DNA of 64,000 bases from Mycobacterium mantenii. Lineage in GTDB: Bacteria; Actinomycetota; Actinomycetes; Mycobacteriales; Mycobacteriaceae. Position numbers and translations under genes: made by a program. Position 1 is the stretch's first letter, and the number at the start of each line of letters is the position of its first letter. The stretch covers positions 3,100,001 through 3,164,000 of the forward strand of contig NZ_AP022590.1 in NCBI RefSeq assembly GCF_010731775.1. The letters run 5' to 3'. This document shows positions 53,180 through 61,278 of the stretch, in pieces. The notes beneath the pieces are model-generated. The model had not been told where the DNA came from. It was given only the letters and a program-made list of their open reading frames with translations, and did not search any database.

Positions 53180-54382
53180 TTATATGTCGAGTGCGCAATC
53201 GCCGGACGCGGCCGACACGCATGTCTGGATCCGCGTTCCGGGGTCGTGTTCGACGCCCGTTCGCAGGTCGCGCACGTGACCCTCCACCAGGCTGACCACG
53301 CAGGACTGGCAGATCCCCATCCGGCACCCGAAGGGCATCTGCACCCCGGCGCCCTCGCCGGCATCCATCAACGACGTCGCCGCGTCGGCGGCGACGGTGC
53401 GGCCGCTCCGGGCGAAGGTGACCGAGCCCCCGGCACCGGTGGGTGCGGCCCTGGACACCGCGAACCGTTCCAGGTGCAGGCGTTCCCCGGCGCCCGCGGC
53501 CGACCACACCCGCTCGGCCTCGGCGAGCATGCCTTCCGGACCGCAGGCCCAGGTCTGGCGTTCACGCCAGTCCGGCACCTGTTCGTCCAGCATGGAAAGG
53601 TCGAGCCGGCCCTGTGTGCGCGTTTCGCGCAGCCGCATCCGGTAGCCGGGGTGCTCCGCGGCCAGCGCGGCCAACTCGGCACGAAACATCACGTCGGACT
53701 CGGTGGGCGCCGAATGCAGGTGGACGATATCACCGATTTGGTTGCGGCGCACCAGGGTTCGCAGCATCGACATCACCGGCGTGATGCCGGAGCCGGCGGT
53801 GAGAAACAGGATCGACGCGGGCGCCGGATCGGGCAGCACGAAGTTGCCCTGCGGCGCGGCCAGCCGGACAATGGTGCCCGGCTCGACTCCGGCCACCAGG
53901 TGCGACGACAGGAACCCCTCGGGCATCGCTTTCACGGTGATGGTCACGGTGCGCGCCGAACCGGAGCCGGAACGAGCGCCCCCGGCGCCCGGGGTCGACG
54001 TGAGCGAATACGACCGCCAGCGCCAGCGCCCGTCCATCAGCAGTCCGATGCCGATGTACTGGCCCGGCTGGTAGTCGAAGTCAAAGCCCCAGCCCGGTTT
54101 GATGACCAGGGTCGCGGAGTCCTCCGTCTCACGGCGCACCTGCAGGATCCGGCCCCGCAGTTCGCGCGCCGACCACAGCGGATTGGCCAGATGCAGGTAG
54201 TCATCCGGCAACAGCGGCGTCGTGATGCGCGCGGCGAGCTTGCGCAGCGCGTGCCAGCCGGGATGCCGGTTCGCGCCGGCGACTACAGGTCGTGTGGTGT
54301 CGACGACGTTGCCCGTGATGGATGGGTTACGTCTGCCCAGGGGAAGCTCCTGCTCACTACGCGGCGTGTGACTGACGCTCAC
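53180..54382 (-). CDS. DesA3-associated ferredoxin-type oxidoreductase (Rv3230c-like)
   Basis: A 400-residue flavo-iron-sulfur reductase. FNR-type FAD/NAD segments are [11 protein letters not shown] (FAD) and [12 protein letters not shown] (NAD). The C-terminal ferredoxin domain binds a [2Fe-2S] cluster through Cys residues in CRMGICQSC and a later IQTC. It passes electrons from NADPH to DesA3, an association shown for Rv3230c. GTG 54382 starts MSVSHTP; the promoter has its own operator-like element at 54412-54444. It lies between DUF6912 and desA3 and is not coupled to either. Confidence 0.92.
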   Translation of the reverse strand: MSVSHTPRSEQELPLGRRNPSITGNVVDTTRPVVAGANRHPGWHALRKLAARITTPLLPDDYLHLANPLWSARELRGRILQVRRETEDSATLVIKPGWGFDFDYQPGQYIGIGLLMDGRWRWRSYSLTSTPGAGGARSGSGSARTVTITVKAMPEGFLSSHLVAGVEPGTIVRLAAPQGNFVLPDPAPASILFLTAGSGITPVMSMLRTLVRRNQIGDIVHLHSAPTESDVMFRAELAALAAEHPGYRMRLRETRTQGRLDLSMLDEQVPDWRERQTWACGPEGMLAEAERVWSAAGAGERLHLERFAVSRAAPTGAGGSVTFARSGRTVAADAATSLMDAGEGAGVQMPFGCRMGICQSCVVSLVEGHVRDLRTGVEHDPGTRIQTCVSAASGDCALDI

Positions 54383-54411
54383 ATTGTGATCGATTCTGTG
54401 CGCTTCACGAA

Positions 54412-54444
54412 ACCTACGGTACCGTAACCTACGGTTCAGTAGCT
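54412..54444. promoter_or_regulatory. Operator-like element upstream of the desaturase reductase
   Basis: ACCTACG occurs at 54412 and again at 54427 (15 bp apart), and TACGGTACCGTA (54415-54426) is a perfect 12-bp palindrome. It matches the element before desA3 at 27 of 33 positions. It lies 30-62 bases upstream of the GTG at 54382. Confidence 0.8.
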
Positions 54445-54477
54445 AGTGCTGAGGCCCGGAATGCCTCACATTCGGCG

Positions 54478-55008
54478 TCACATCAGTTCGAGCAGGAATG
54501 GCAGCTCCTGGTTGGCGTACCAGGCCAGATCGTGGTCTTGCGCATCGCCGACGATCAGGTCGGCGTCCTCATCGCCCAGGTCGGCGGCGTCGACGGCCTC
54601 GATGGCCCTCGCCACCGCCGGTTCGGCCCCGGCGTTGTCGACGTAGGCGGCGATCACGTCGCCGATTGCGACCGGCCCGGCCAGCCTGACCACCGCGTCG
54701 TCGAGGTCGGGACGGTACGTGACGTCCTCGACCTCGGCGGCCAGCACCGCGCGTCGGGGCGGCAGGGATTCCGATGACGCGCCGGCCCCTTCCGCCGCTT
54801 CGGCCTCCCCGGCCGCCAGCAGACGCAGCGACGCCAGCGCCGCCTCGCGCAGTGCGACGTCGGCGAGCTCGTCGTCGTCGCCCTCGGCGTAGGCCTCGCG
54901 CAACATCGGCGTCAGGGCGAACGCCGTGCCGTTGACCGGCCACAACGAGCCGTCGGCGACGAGCTGCGCCAACATGGGCACCGTGGCGGGGATGTAGACG
55001 ATCGTCAT
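54478..55008 (-). CDS. DUF6912 family protein (Rv3231c-like)
   Basis: A 176-residue conserved protein of unknown function. Starts MTIVYIPATVPMLAQLVADGSLWPVNGTAFALTP, a pattern matching the actinobacterial DUF6912 family, which includes Rv3231c. The middle is an acidic, Ala-rich low-complexity stretch. A helical C-terminus ends in HDLAWYANQELPFLLELM. It overlaps the end of ppk2 by 4 bases (ATGA), so is coupled to it. No catalytic motif is evident. Confidence 0.8.
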   Translation of the reverse strand: MTIVYIPATVPMLAQLVADGSLWPVNGTAFALTPMLREAYAEGDDDELADVALREAALASLRLLAAGEAEAAEGAGASSESLPPRRAVLAAEVEDVTYRPDLDDAVVRLAGPVAIGDVIAAYVDNAGAEPAVARAIEAVDAADLGDEDADLIVGDAQDHDLAWYANQELPFLLELM

Positions 55009-55868
55009 GAATCCCCGATCAGCGTGGCCGCGTAGTCGTCGACGTACTTGGACAGTTCACGCGGCGGGCGTTGGTAGTTCCCGCTCACCACCGGTTCTTT
55101 GGGCAGTTTGACGTGCGGCCGCTCGACGTCGTGGTACTCGATCGTAGACAGCAGGTGCGCCATCATGTTCAACCGCGCGTGCTTCTTGATGTCCGATTCC
55201 ACGACGTACCACGGGCTGACCGGGGTATCGGTGTGCACCATCATCTCGTCCTTGGCGCGCGAATAATCCTCGCGCCGATACAGCGATTCCGTGTCCATAG
55301 GACTGAGTTTCCATTGCCGAACAGGGTCATTGCGCCGCGCCCTGAATCGGCGCAACTGCTCGGCCTCGGAGACCGAAAACCAATACTTGCGCAGCAGTAT
55401 CCCGTCATCGATCAACATCTGCTCGAAGATCGGGGTTTGCCGCAAAAACAGCACATACTCCTGCGGCGTGCAGAATCCCATGACTTTCTCCACGCCGGCG
55501 CGGTTGTACCAAGACCGATCGAACAGCACTATTTCCCCTTTGGCGGGAAGGTGGGCGATGTAGCGCTGGTAATACCACTGACCGCGTTCACGATCGGTCG
55601 GCGCGGGCAGCGCAACGATGCCGGCGACGCGCGGGTTGAGGTATTCGGTGATCCTCTTGATGGTTCCGCCCTTGCCCGCTCCGTCGCGGCCTTCGAAGAT
55701 GATCACGAGACGTTGGCCGGCGTAGCGCACCCACTCTTGCAACTTCACCAATTCCGTTTGCAGCCTGAACAATTCGGCTTGATATACCTCATCGGGAATC
55801 TTGTGCGTGTTCGGCGCCGTTGATTTCGCCGGCTTCGCCGGCGCTCCGTCGCCTTTTGCGGTGCTCAC
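55005..55868 (-). CDS. ppk2: Polyphosphate kinase 2
   Basis: A 287-residue P-loop polyphosphate kinase (Rv3232c ortholog). Walker A is GRDGAGKGG (residues 60-68) and Walker B DRSWYNR (117-123), with the lid region FRARRNDPVRQWKLSP. It uses polyphosphate to phosphorylate nucleotides (PPK2 class I), balancing GTP/ATP and polyphosphate. GTG 55868 gives a protein close in length to the M. tuberculosis one; the longer upstream frame overlaps the tgs3 antisense region and is rejected. Its stop overlaps the DUF6912 start. Confidence 0.95.
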   Translation of the reverse strand: MSTAKGDGAPAKPAKSTAPNTHKIPDEVYQAELFRLQTELVKLQEWVRYAGQRLVIIFEGRDGAGKGGTIKRITEYLNPRVAGIVALPAPTDRERGQWYYQRYIAHLPAKGEIVLFDRSWYNRAGVEKVMGFCTPQEYVLFLRQTPIFEQMLIDDGILLRKYWFSVSEAEQLRRFRARRNDPVRQWKLSPMDTESLYRREDYSRAKDEMMVHTDTPVSPWYVVESDIKKHARLNMMAHLLSTIEYHDVERPHVKLPKEPVVSGNYQRPPRELSKYVDDYAATLIGDS

Positions 55869-55909
55869 ATCAACGAATAATAGCCCCACGCAGGGGTTTT
55901 CACTGCCGA

Positions 55910-57328
55910 CTAAGACCGGGAGGCCTCCAGCAATTCTTCGAGCGCTTGATTGAGCAGTCCGGGCAGCAGTTCGACATCGCTCATCGCTTCGCGGTCGGCG
56001 TTGATTCCGTAATACAACTCGCCGTTGTACGACGACACACCGATGGCCAGCGCCTGATTGTGCAGCAGCGGCGGCACCGCGTAGGTCTCCAGCAGTTTGG
56101 TGCCGGCAATGTACATCTGCGACTGGGCGCCGGGGGCGTTGGTGATCAGCAGGTTGAACGTGCGCCTGGAGAAGCTCGGGAAGCTGGTCGCCACCCGGAT
56201 GCCCATGGCGTGCAGCGTCGGTGGGGCAAAACCCGACAGCGTGACGATCGTCCTGGCGTCCACCAGTTGGGCGGCCGTCGGGTTCGACTCGGTGGCGTGC
56301 GCGATCTGCGACAACCGCACCACGGCGTTGGGCTCCCCAACCGGCAGATCGACCAGGAACGGCACCACCTGGCTGATCGCCTGACCGGGGCCGTTCGCGT
56401 CGAGGCCGTCGTCGTACACCGACAGCGGCGCCATCGCGCGCACCGTCGCGGTCGGCGACACCGCCACCCCGCGCGACATCAGCCAGTTGCCCAGCGCGCC
56501 GGCGATCACCGCCAGCACCACGTCGTTGACGTCGCAGTCGTAGCGCGCCCGCACGGCGCGGTAATCGTCGAGGCTGCCGCGCGCGACGGTGAATCGGCGG
56601 TGCCGCGACACGGTGGCGTTGAGCGGACTGCTGGGCGCGGTGCCCCGGGCCACCGTCCGCACGAAATCGACGGCGCGGCGGCCGGCGTCGAGCAGCTCGC
56701 CGTGGTTGGTCACCAGGCCGCCGATCATCGACCCGACGGCCTGCAGCTGGGCGCCCGGGCCCACGACCCACTCACTGATCGCACCCAGCAGCAGCCGGGT
56801 GTTCCCGGGGTCGCGCTCCGGTATCCAGATGTCCTCGGGAAACGGCGCCGGGCGCTTGGTCCGATCGGCGATGACGTGGTTGATCTCCAGCGCCGACATG
56901 CCGTTGATCAGCGCCTGATGCGATTTGGTGTAGAGGGCGACCCGGTTCTTGGACAGGCCTTCGACCAGGTACATCTCCCAGAGCGGGCGCGTTTTGTCCA
57001 GCGGGCGCGCGGCCAGCCGCGCGATCAGCTCGTGCAGCTGCTCGTCACTGCCCGGAGAGGGCAACGCCGAGCGCCGGACGTGATAGGTGATGTCGAAGTC
57101 GTTGTCGTCGATCCACACCGGCCGGGCGGTGCCGACCGGCACTTGCCGGACCTTCTGCCGGTAGCGCGGTATCTGCGGCAGCCGCTGCTCGACCGTGGCC
57201 AGCAGCGTCTCATAACTCAAGCCGGCACGGGGGCGGCGCAGGATCGACAGCGATCCGACGTACATGGGGGTCGCGGTGTTTTCCAGGCGGTAGAACGACG
57301 CGTCCGGCGGGGACAAGCGACTCACCAT
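55910..57328 (-). CDS. tgs3: WS/DGAT acyltransferase (Tgs3-like, intact)
   Basis: A 472-residue WS/DGAT protein. Position and neighbours (ppk2, Rv3235) match Rv3233c-Rv3234c. There the homologous region is split into two shorter annotated genes; here it is one open frame. The catalytic HHxxxDG motif is degenerate: residues 137-143 are HQALING, so the second His is Gln and Asp is Asn. The C-terminal NAPG motif region ITNAPGAQSQMYIAG remains. Loss of the catalytic His suggests low or no acyltransferase activity, or a different role. The ATG follows GGACAGCGCC without a strong ribosome site. Confidence 0.85.
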   Translation of the reverse strand: MVSRLSPPDASFYRLENTATPMYVGSLSILRRPRAGLSYETLLATVEQRLPQIPRYRQKVRQVPVGTARPVWIDDNDFDITYHVRRSALPSPGSDEQLHELIARLAARPLDKTRPLWEMYLVEGLSKNRVALYTKSHQALINGMSALEINHVIADRTKRPAPFPEDIWIPERDPGNTRLLLGAISEWVVGPGAQLQAVGSMIGGLVTNHGELLDAGRRAVDFVRTVARGTAPSSPLNATVSRHRRFTVARGSLDDYRAVRARYDCDVNDVVLAVIAGALGNWLMSRGVAVSPTATVRAMAPLSVYDDGLDANGPGQAISQVVPFLVDLPVGEPNAVVRLSQIAHATESNPTAAQLVDARTIVTLSGFAPPTLHAMGIRVATSFPSFSRRTFNLLITNAPGAQSQMYIAGTKLLETYAVPPLLHNQALAIGVSSYNGELYYGINADREAMSDVELLPGLLNQALEELLEASRS

Positions 57329-57542
57329 GTGGCGCTGTCCTCCTGGTCAGTTCGTCGCCGCCGCGCCGGGGGGCCCTGGGCGGCCCGAAACCCGATGTCC
57401 CGCCCACGGTAATCGGGTGCCCGCGCACAAGTCAGCGTGGGTACGCGTGCGGTCGAGTTGTGCCATGATGACCACTGACTAACCACTGTCTGCCCCTCTC
57501 CAGCAGGCTTGAAGGTCCGGCCGAAGACTTGGAGAGTGCGCG

Positions 57543-58109
57543 TTGAACACTAATCCTGCGAATCCATCCGGCGCTTTCACCGTCATACCAGTCGTCGACT
57601 ATGAGCCGCCGACGCAGGACGCGCCGCGCACCGTCCCACAGTGCCGACAACCCTCGCGCCCGCCGTTGCGTCGCCGCAGCGGCCACTTGCCGCCCCGGGG
57701 CTACACCGGGGCCCCCAGCAGGCCCGCGGCACCGGATTCCGGCGCGGTCATATCCGCGCGGCTGCGCCAGGCGGCCGTCTTCGCCGACGCGGCGCTGCGC
57801 CGGGTGCTGGAGGTCATCGACCGTCGCCGTCCCGCCGCCCAGTTGAATCCGCTGCTGGCGCCCAGCCTGGTGGATTCGGTGGCCTCGGTTGCCCGTTCGG
57901 CCGCGGGTCACGGGGGCGGGAACCGAGGTGCCGCGGTGTTGCGCCGCATGCGGCTGCAGCCGGCCGGCCACCGCGACCCGGACTCGGCGGCCGAAGTCTT
58001 CGGTTCCTACAGCCGCGGGAACCGGATCCACGCCATCGCCTGCCGGGTCGAACAGGTCAGCGGGGCGGGCGGAACCCGGTGGATGGTGGTGGCCCTGCAC
58101 ATCGGTTGA
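57543..58109 (+). CDS. Rv3235 family protein
   Basis: A 188-residue protein. The first 70 residues are Pro/Arg-rich and look disordered; a conserved C-terminal domain follows (AAVFADAALRRVLEVIDRRRPAAQL and GNRIHAIACRVEQVSGAGGTRWMVVALHIG), the Rv3235-type fold, also seen near secA2-like loci in actinobacteria. Starts TTG 57543 with GGAGAG about 8 bases upstream. It is divergent from tgs3 across 214 bases that I see only weak promoter-like sequence in. Function unknown. Confidence 0.8.
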   Translation: MNTNPANPSGAFTVIPVVDYEPPTQDAPRTVPQCRQPSRPPLRRRSGHLPPRGYTGAPSRPAAPDSGAVISARLRQAAVFADAALRRVLEVIDRRRPAAQLNPLLAPSLVDSVASVARSAAGHGGGNRGAAVLRRMRLQPAGHRDPDSAAEVFGSYSRGNRIHAIACRVEQVSGAGGTRWMVVALHIG

Positions 58110-58132
58110 TGCCGTCAGTCGAAGGCCGCAGG

Positions 58133-59284
58133 TCAGATCGCCGCGCCGGCCGGCCGCGGGCCGCCGGCATAGCGGGTGAGCACGGGCCCCACGATCGCCA
58201 TGATGAAGACGTAGGACGTCGCCAGCGCCGCGACGGCGGGCAGCGACTTGCCGGCCAAGCCGATGATGATCAACGAGAACTCGCCGCGGGCGATCAGCGC
58301 GGTGCCCGCGCGCAGCTGCCCGCGCCGCGCCACCCCGTCGTGGCGGGCCGCGAAGATCCCGGTGGCCACCTTGGTCGCCGCCGTCGCCACGGCCAGGATC
58401 AGCGCCACCGGAAGCATCGGAACCAGCTCGTGCGGGTCCACCGAGTACCCGATCGCCAGGAAAAAGATTGCGGCGAACAGGTCGCGCAGCGGGCCCAGCA
58501 CCTGGCGGGCCCGCTCGGCCGTCTCGCCGGTCAGGGTGAGGCCGACCAGGAACGCGCCGACCGCGGCTGAGGCATGCAGGGACTCGGCCACCGCCGCGAC
58601 GATCAGGGTGATGCCCAGCACCCGCAGCATTAATTGTTCGGAGTCGGGATGTTCCACCAGCCGGTCCACGTGATGGCCCCACCGGTAGGAGGCGGCGAAC
58701 GCCGCCACCAGGGCGCCCACCGCCACGACCATGCCACCGACGGCGCGCAGCCATCCGCCACCGGATGCCAGGACCGCGAACAGCGGCAGGTAGGCGGCCA
58801 TCGCGAAATCCTCGAGCACCAGCACCGACAGCACCGACGGCGTTTCGCGGTTACCGAGCCGGTGCAGGTCCTCCAGCAATCGGGCGATGACGCCCGACGA
58901 GGAGATGTAGGTGACGCCGGCCAGGCACAGGATCGCCACGCCGTCCAATCCCAGTAGCCAGCCGGCGATTGCACCGGGCGCGGCGTTGAGGACGATGTCG
59001 ACCGCCGCGGACGGCAGGTGGTGGCGCATGCTGCTGGAGAATTCGGCGGCCGAGAACTCGCACCCCAGGGTCAGCAGCAGTAACACCACGCCGATGGGCG
59101 CGCTGGTCGTGATGAACTGCCCCCCTGCGGCCAGCGGAAGAATCCCGCCCTTGCCCAGGGCCAGGCCCGCCAGCAGGTACACGGGTATCGGCGACAACGC
59201 GAAACGGCGTGCGGCGGCGCCCAATACGGCCAAGGTGGCCAGGAGGGCGCCGAGTTGCAGCAGCAGCGTCCCCGAAATCTGCAC
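58133..59284 (-). CDS. kefB: Cation/proton antiporter of the KefB/CPA2 family (Rv3236c-like)
   Basis: A 383-residue membrane antiporter with about eleven helices; PVYLLAGLALG, ISSSGVIARLLEDL and ASAAVGAFLVGLTLTGETAE are CPA2 hallmarks. It probably exchanges K+ for H+ (or similar) at the membrane. It is just 4 bases downstream of the TrkA-C protein gene on the same strand, which likely gates it in KhtTU style. GTG 59284 gives the known length; the C-terminal Kef KTN domain is absent, explaining the separate partner. Named after M. tuberculosis Rv3236c. Confidence 0.9.
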   Translation of the reverse strand: MQISGTLLLQLGALLATLAVLGAAARRFALSPIPVYLLAGLALGKGGILPLAAGGQFITTSAPIGVVLLLLTLGCEFSAAEFSSSMRHHLPSAAVDIVLNAAPGAIAGWLLGLDGVAILCLAGVTYISSSGVIARLLEDLHRLGNRETPSVLSVLVLEDFAMAAYLPLFAVLASGGGWLRAVGGMVVAVGALVAAFAASYRWGHHVDRLVEHPDSEQLMLRVLGITLIVAAVAESLHASAAVGAFLVGLTLTGETAERARQVLGPLRDLFAAIFFLAIGYSVDPHELVPMLPVALILAVATAATKVATGIFAARHDGVARRGQLRAGTALIARGEFSLIIIGLAGKSLPAVAALATSYVFIMAIVGPVLTRYAGGPRPAGAAI

Positions 59285-59288
59285 CGGC

Positions 59289-59771
59289 TCAACCTTTGTC
59301 GATAATTTTCTCGACGCTCGCGATGCCCTCTTCGGTGCCGATCACGATCAGAACGTCTTGGGCGTGCAGCATTTCGGCGGGGCCGGGCGAGGCGAGCACT
59401 TCCTCGTTGCGCACGATCGCCACGATGGACGCCCCGGTTCGGGTGCGGGCCTGGGTGTCGCCCAGCGCATGATCCGCGAAGGGGCTGTCGGCCGGGATGT
59501 GCACCTGCCCCGTCTCGAGCCCCGGTATTTCCCGCGCCAGCTCGGTGAACCGCTCGGCGATCCGCGGCGCTCCCAGGATCTGGGCCACGGCCTCGGCCTC
59601 CTGGTCGCTGAGGTGCAGCAGCGGCCGGGCCTCGTCCGGATCCTCGCGGGCATACACGACCACGTCGAAATCGCCGCTCCGCCGCGCGATGATGCCGATG
59701 CGGTCACCACGTTGATCGGTGAATTCGTAGCGGAGACCGACCCCGGGAAGCAGGACCTCCTTGACATCCAT
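59289..59771 (-). CDS. TrkA-C (RCK_C) regulatory subunit (Rv3237c-like)
   Basis: A 160-residue soluble protein, same length as Rv3237c. An N-terminal domain (VGLRYEFTDQRGDRIGIIARRSGDFDVVVYARED) is followed by an RCK_C domain with LGDTQARTRTGASIVAIVR and AQDVLIVIGTEEGIASVEKII. Such proteins (KhtT-like) bind a ligand such as cyclic-di-AMP, c-di-GMP or nucleotide and gate the partner antiporter. Its stop is 4 bases from the kefB start, indicating one operon. Confidence 0.9.
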   Translation of the reverse strand: MDVKEVLLPGVGLRYEFTDQRGDRIGIIARRSGDFDVVVYAREDPDEARPLLHLSDQEAEAVAQILGAPRIAERFTELAREIPGLETGQVHIPADSPFADHALGDTQARTRTGASIVAIVRNEEVLASPGPAEMLHAQDVLIVIGTEEGIASVEKIIDKG

Positions 59772-59812
59772 ACCGTCAATCCTGACAGGTCGCCCAGCGC
59801 CACTGTAACCGG

Positions 59813-60283
59813 ATGGATGGAAACACGGTCAGCGTCGAGCGTGTCATCAAGGCGCCGCCGAGCGCGATCTTCGCGTTGCTGGCCGACGCCGGCAAACACG
59901 CCAGCTTCGACGGCTCGGGATCGGTGAACCACGCGTCGGAGAAATCGATCCCCCTGACGGCGGGTTCGAAATTTTCGATGGCCATGCGGGGCCGCAAGGA
60001 GACGCTGTTCCTGCCCTACCGCACCACCAACACCGTCATCGAGTACGAACCGGACCGCCGCATCGCGTGGCAGACCTTCGGGATGGGGGGCCTGGTCGGC
60101 GGCCGCATCTGGCGCTACGAACTGACACCGGCCGAAGGCGGCGCCGGCACGCTGGTGCGCGAAACCTGGGACGTGTCACGCGACAAGCAGAAGCGGATGA
60201 TCACCAGCGGTTCGATCCCACGTCAAACCGAACAGGGCATGGCCGCGACGCTGGAGCGGATCGCCGCGCTGCTCGAAAGCTAA
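59813..60283 (+). CDS. SRPBCC family protein (polyketide cyclase-like)
   Basis: A 156-residue START/SRPBCC-like protein. VERVIKAPPSAIFALLADAGKHASFDGSG opens the fold, TNTVIEYEPDRRIAWQTFG and GTLVRETWDVSRD continue it, and the C-terminal helix GMAATLERIAALLES closes the pocket. It likely binds a hydrophobic ligand. Divergent from the TrkA-C gene by 41 bases, and its 3' end overlaps the MddA-like gene by 4 bases. As I recall, M. tuberculosis has nothing between Rv3237c and Rv3238c, so this is an insertion relative to that order. Confidence 0.82.
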   Translation: MDGNTVSVERVIKAPPSAIFALLADAGKHASFDGSGSVNHASEKSIPLTAGSKFSMAMRGRKETLFLPYRTTNTVIEYEPDRRIAWQTFGMGGLVGGRIWRYELTPAEGGAGTLVRETWDVSRDKQKRMITSGSIPRQTEQGMAATLERIAALLES

Positions 60284-61065
60284 AGCTGGCCGGCCGGTTG
60301 GGCCGGTTGAGCCGGTTGCCGACGAAGCCGGCGTTGCTGCCGACGGGTGAAGGGCACCAGCATCGACACACTGCGGCGGTACTCGTGGTACTCATCGCCG
60401 AGCACCGTGACCAGATCGCGCTCCTCCAATTGCACCGCGATCAGGATGTAACTCGTCATGCCGATCGAGAAGAGCAGGTGTCCGGCCGTCATGGTCGGCG
60501 TCGCCCAGAAGGCGATGAGGAAGCCGAGCATGAGCGGATGGCGCACCAGGCGGTAGAGCAGCCGAGCGCGAAAACCTATGTGGGTGTACGGCTTTCCGCG
60601 CCACGCCAGATACACCTGCCGAAGGCCGAACAGATCGAAGTGGCTGACCATGAAGGTCGAGGCCAGCGCGATCGCCCAGCCCAGCCAGAACAACGTCCAC
60701 AGCGCCAGACGCCCGGCCGGCAGCCGCACGTCCCAGATGACGGCCGGCATCGTCCGCCATTGCCAATACAGCAGCACCAGCACAGCGCTTGACAGCACCA
60801 CGTACGTGCTGCGCTCGATCGACGCCGGCACGAATCGCGTCCACCACGCCTTGAACGCCGGCCGCGCCATCACACTGTGCTGGGCGCCGAACGCGGCAAC
60901 CAGCAGCACGTTGACCAGTACCGCCTGGCCGATGGGCGCGGAGAGCCCGTGATCGACGGTGCGCGGCACCCAGCGCCCGGCCACGAAAGCGACGAGATAT
61001 AAGAATGCGGCGAGAAACATCAGGTATGCGCCGGCGCCGTAACCGACCGTCAAGTATCGCTTCAT
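60280..61065 (-). CDS. Integral membrane methyltransferase-like protein (MddA/NnrU-like, Rv3238c position)
   Basis: A 261-residue protein with about six transmembrane segments. The C-terminal RLVRHPLMLGFLIAFWATP and QLEERDLVTVLGDEYHEYRRSV match the ICMT/MddA methyltransferase pattern (RHPxxxG and the later E-E-x-x-L pattern). Homologs methylate methanethiol or isoprenylated groups; the role here is unknown. The C-terminus has a short repeat (QPAQPAQPAG), encoded by three GCCGGTTG-type units near 60290-60320. It takes the place of Rv3238c. Confidence 0.8.
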   Translation of the reverse strand: MKRYLTVGYGAGAYLMFLAAFLYLVAFVAGRWVPRTVDHGLSAPIGQAVLVNVLLVAAFGAQHSVMARPAFKAWWTRFVPASIERSTYVVLSSAVLVLLYWQWRTMPAVIWDVRLPAGRLALWTLFWLGWAIALASTFMVSHFDLFGLRQVYLAWRGKPYTHIGFRARLLYRLVRHPLMLGFLIAFWATPTMTAGHLLFSIGMTSYILIAVQLEERDLVTVLGDEYHEYRRSVSMLVPFTRRQQRRLRRQPAQPAQPAGQL

Positions 61066-61191
61066 AGGCCAAGTGTGGGCTGCCGGCGGGCGCTCGCCTA
61101 TGGGCCATTTGCCTCATTTTTTCCTGCCGGGCCCTAGCCAATTTTGACTAGTCCATGTCGACGCGCGTCCCCGTCGACGGACTCGGCGATT

Positions 61192-61207
61192 TGAGGCAAA
61201 CGCCTCA
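61192..61207. promoter_or_regulatory. Palindromic site upstream of the ABC transporter
   Basis: TGAGGCAAACGCCTCA, a perfect 6-bp inverted repeat with a 4-base spacer. A half-site copy (TTTGCCTCA) is at 61108-61116, about 90 bases upstream. The palindrome lies 72 bases before the ATG at 61279. A TTGACT -35-like hexamer is at 61145 within the same 213-base gap. Confidence 0.6.
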
Positions 61208-61278
61208 TGCGAGCACGGACGCCCCAGACCGATGATCGGCCAGGACAAAGCCACTTCGAGAGGCACGGAGGCCAGATC

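Noticed and set aside
55820..57412. A 530-codon plus-strand frame
   Set aside because: Antisense to the Tgs3-like gene, with His/Arg-rich composition and no recognisable fold.
57432..58754. A 440-codon minus-strand frame
   Set aside because: Antisense to the Rv3235-like gene and frame-shadow of kefB; composition is Gly/Arg-rich with no motif.
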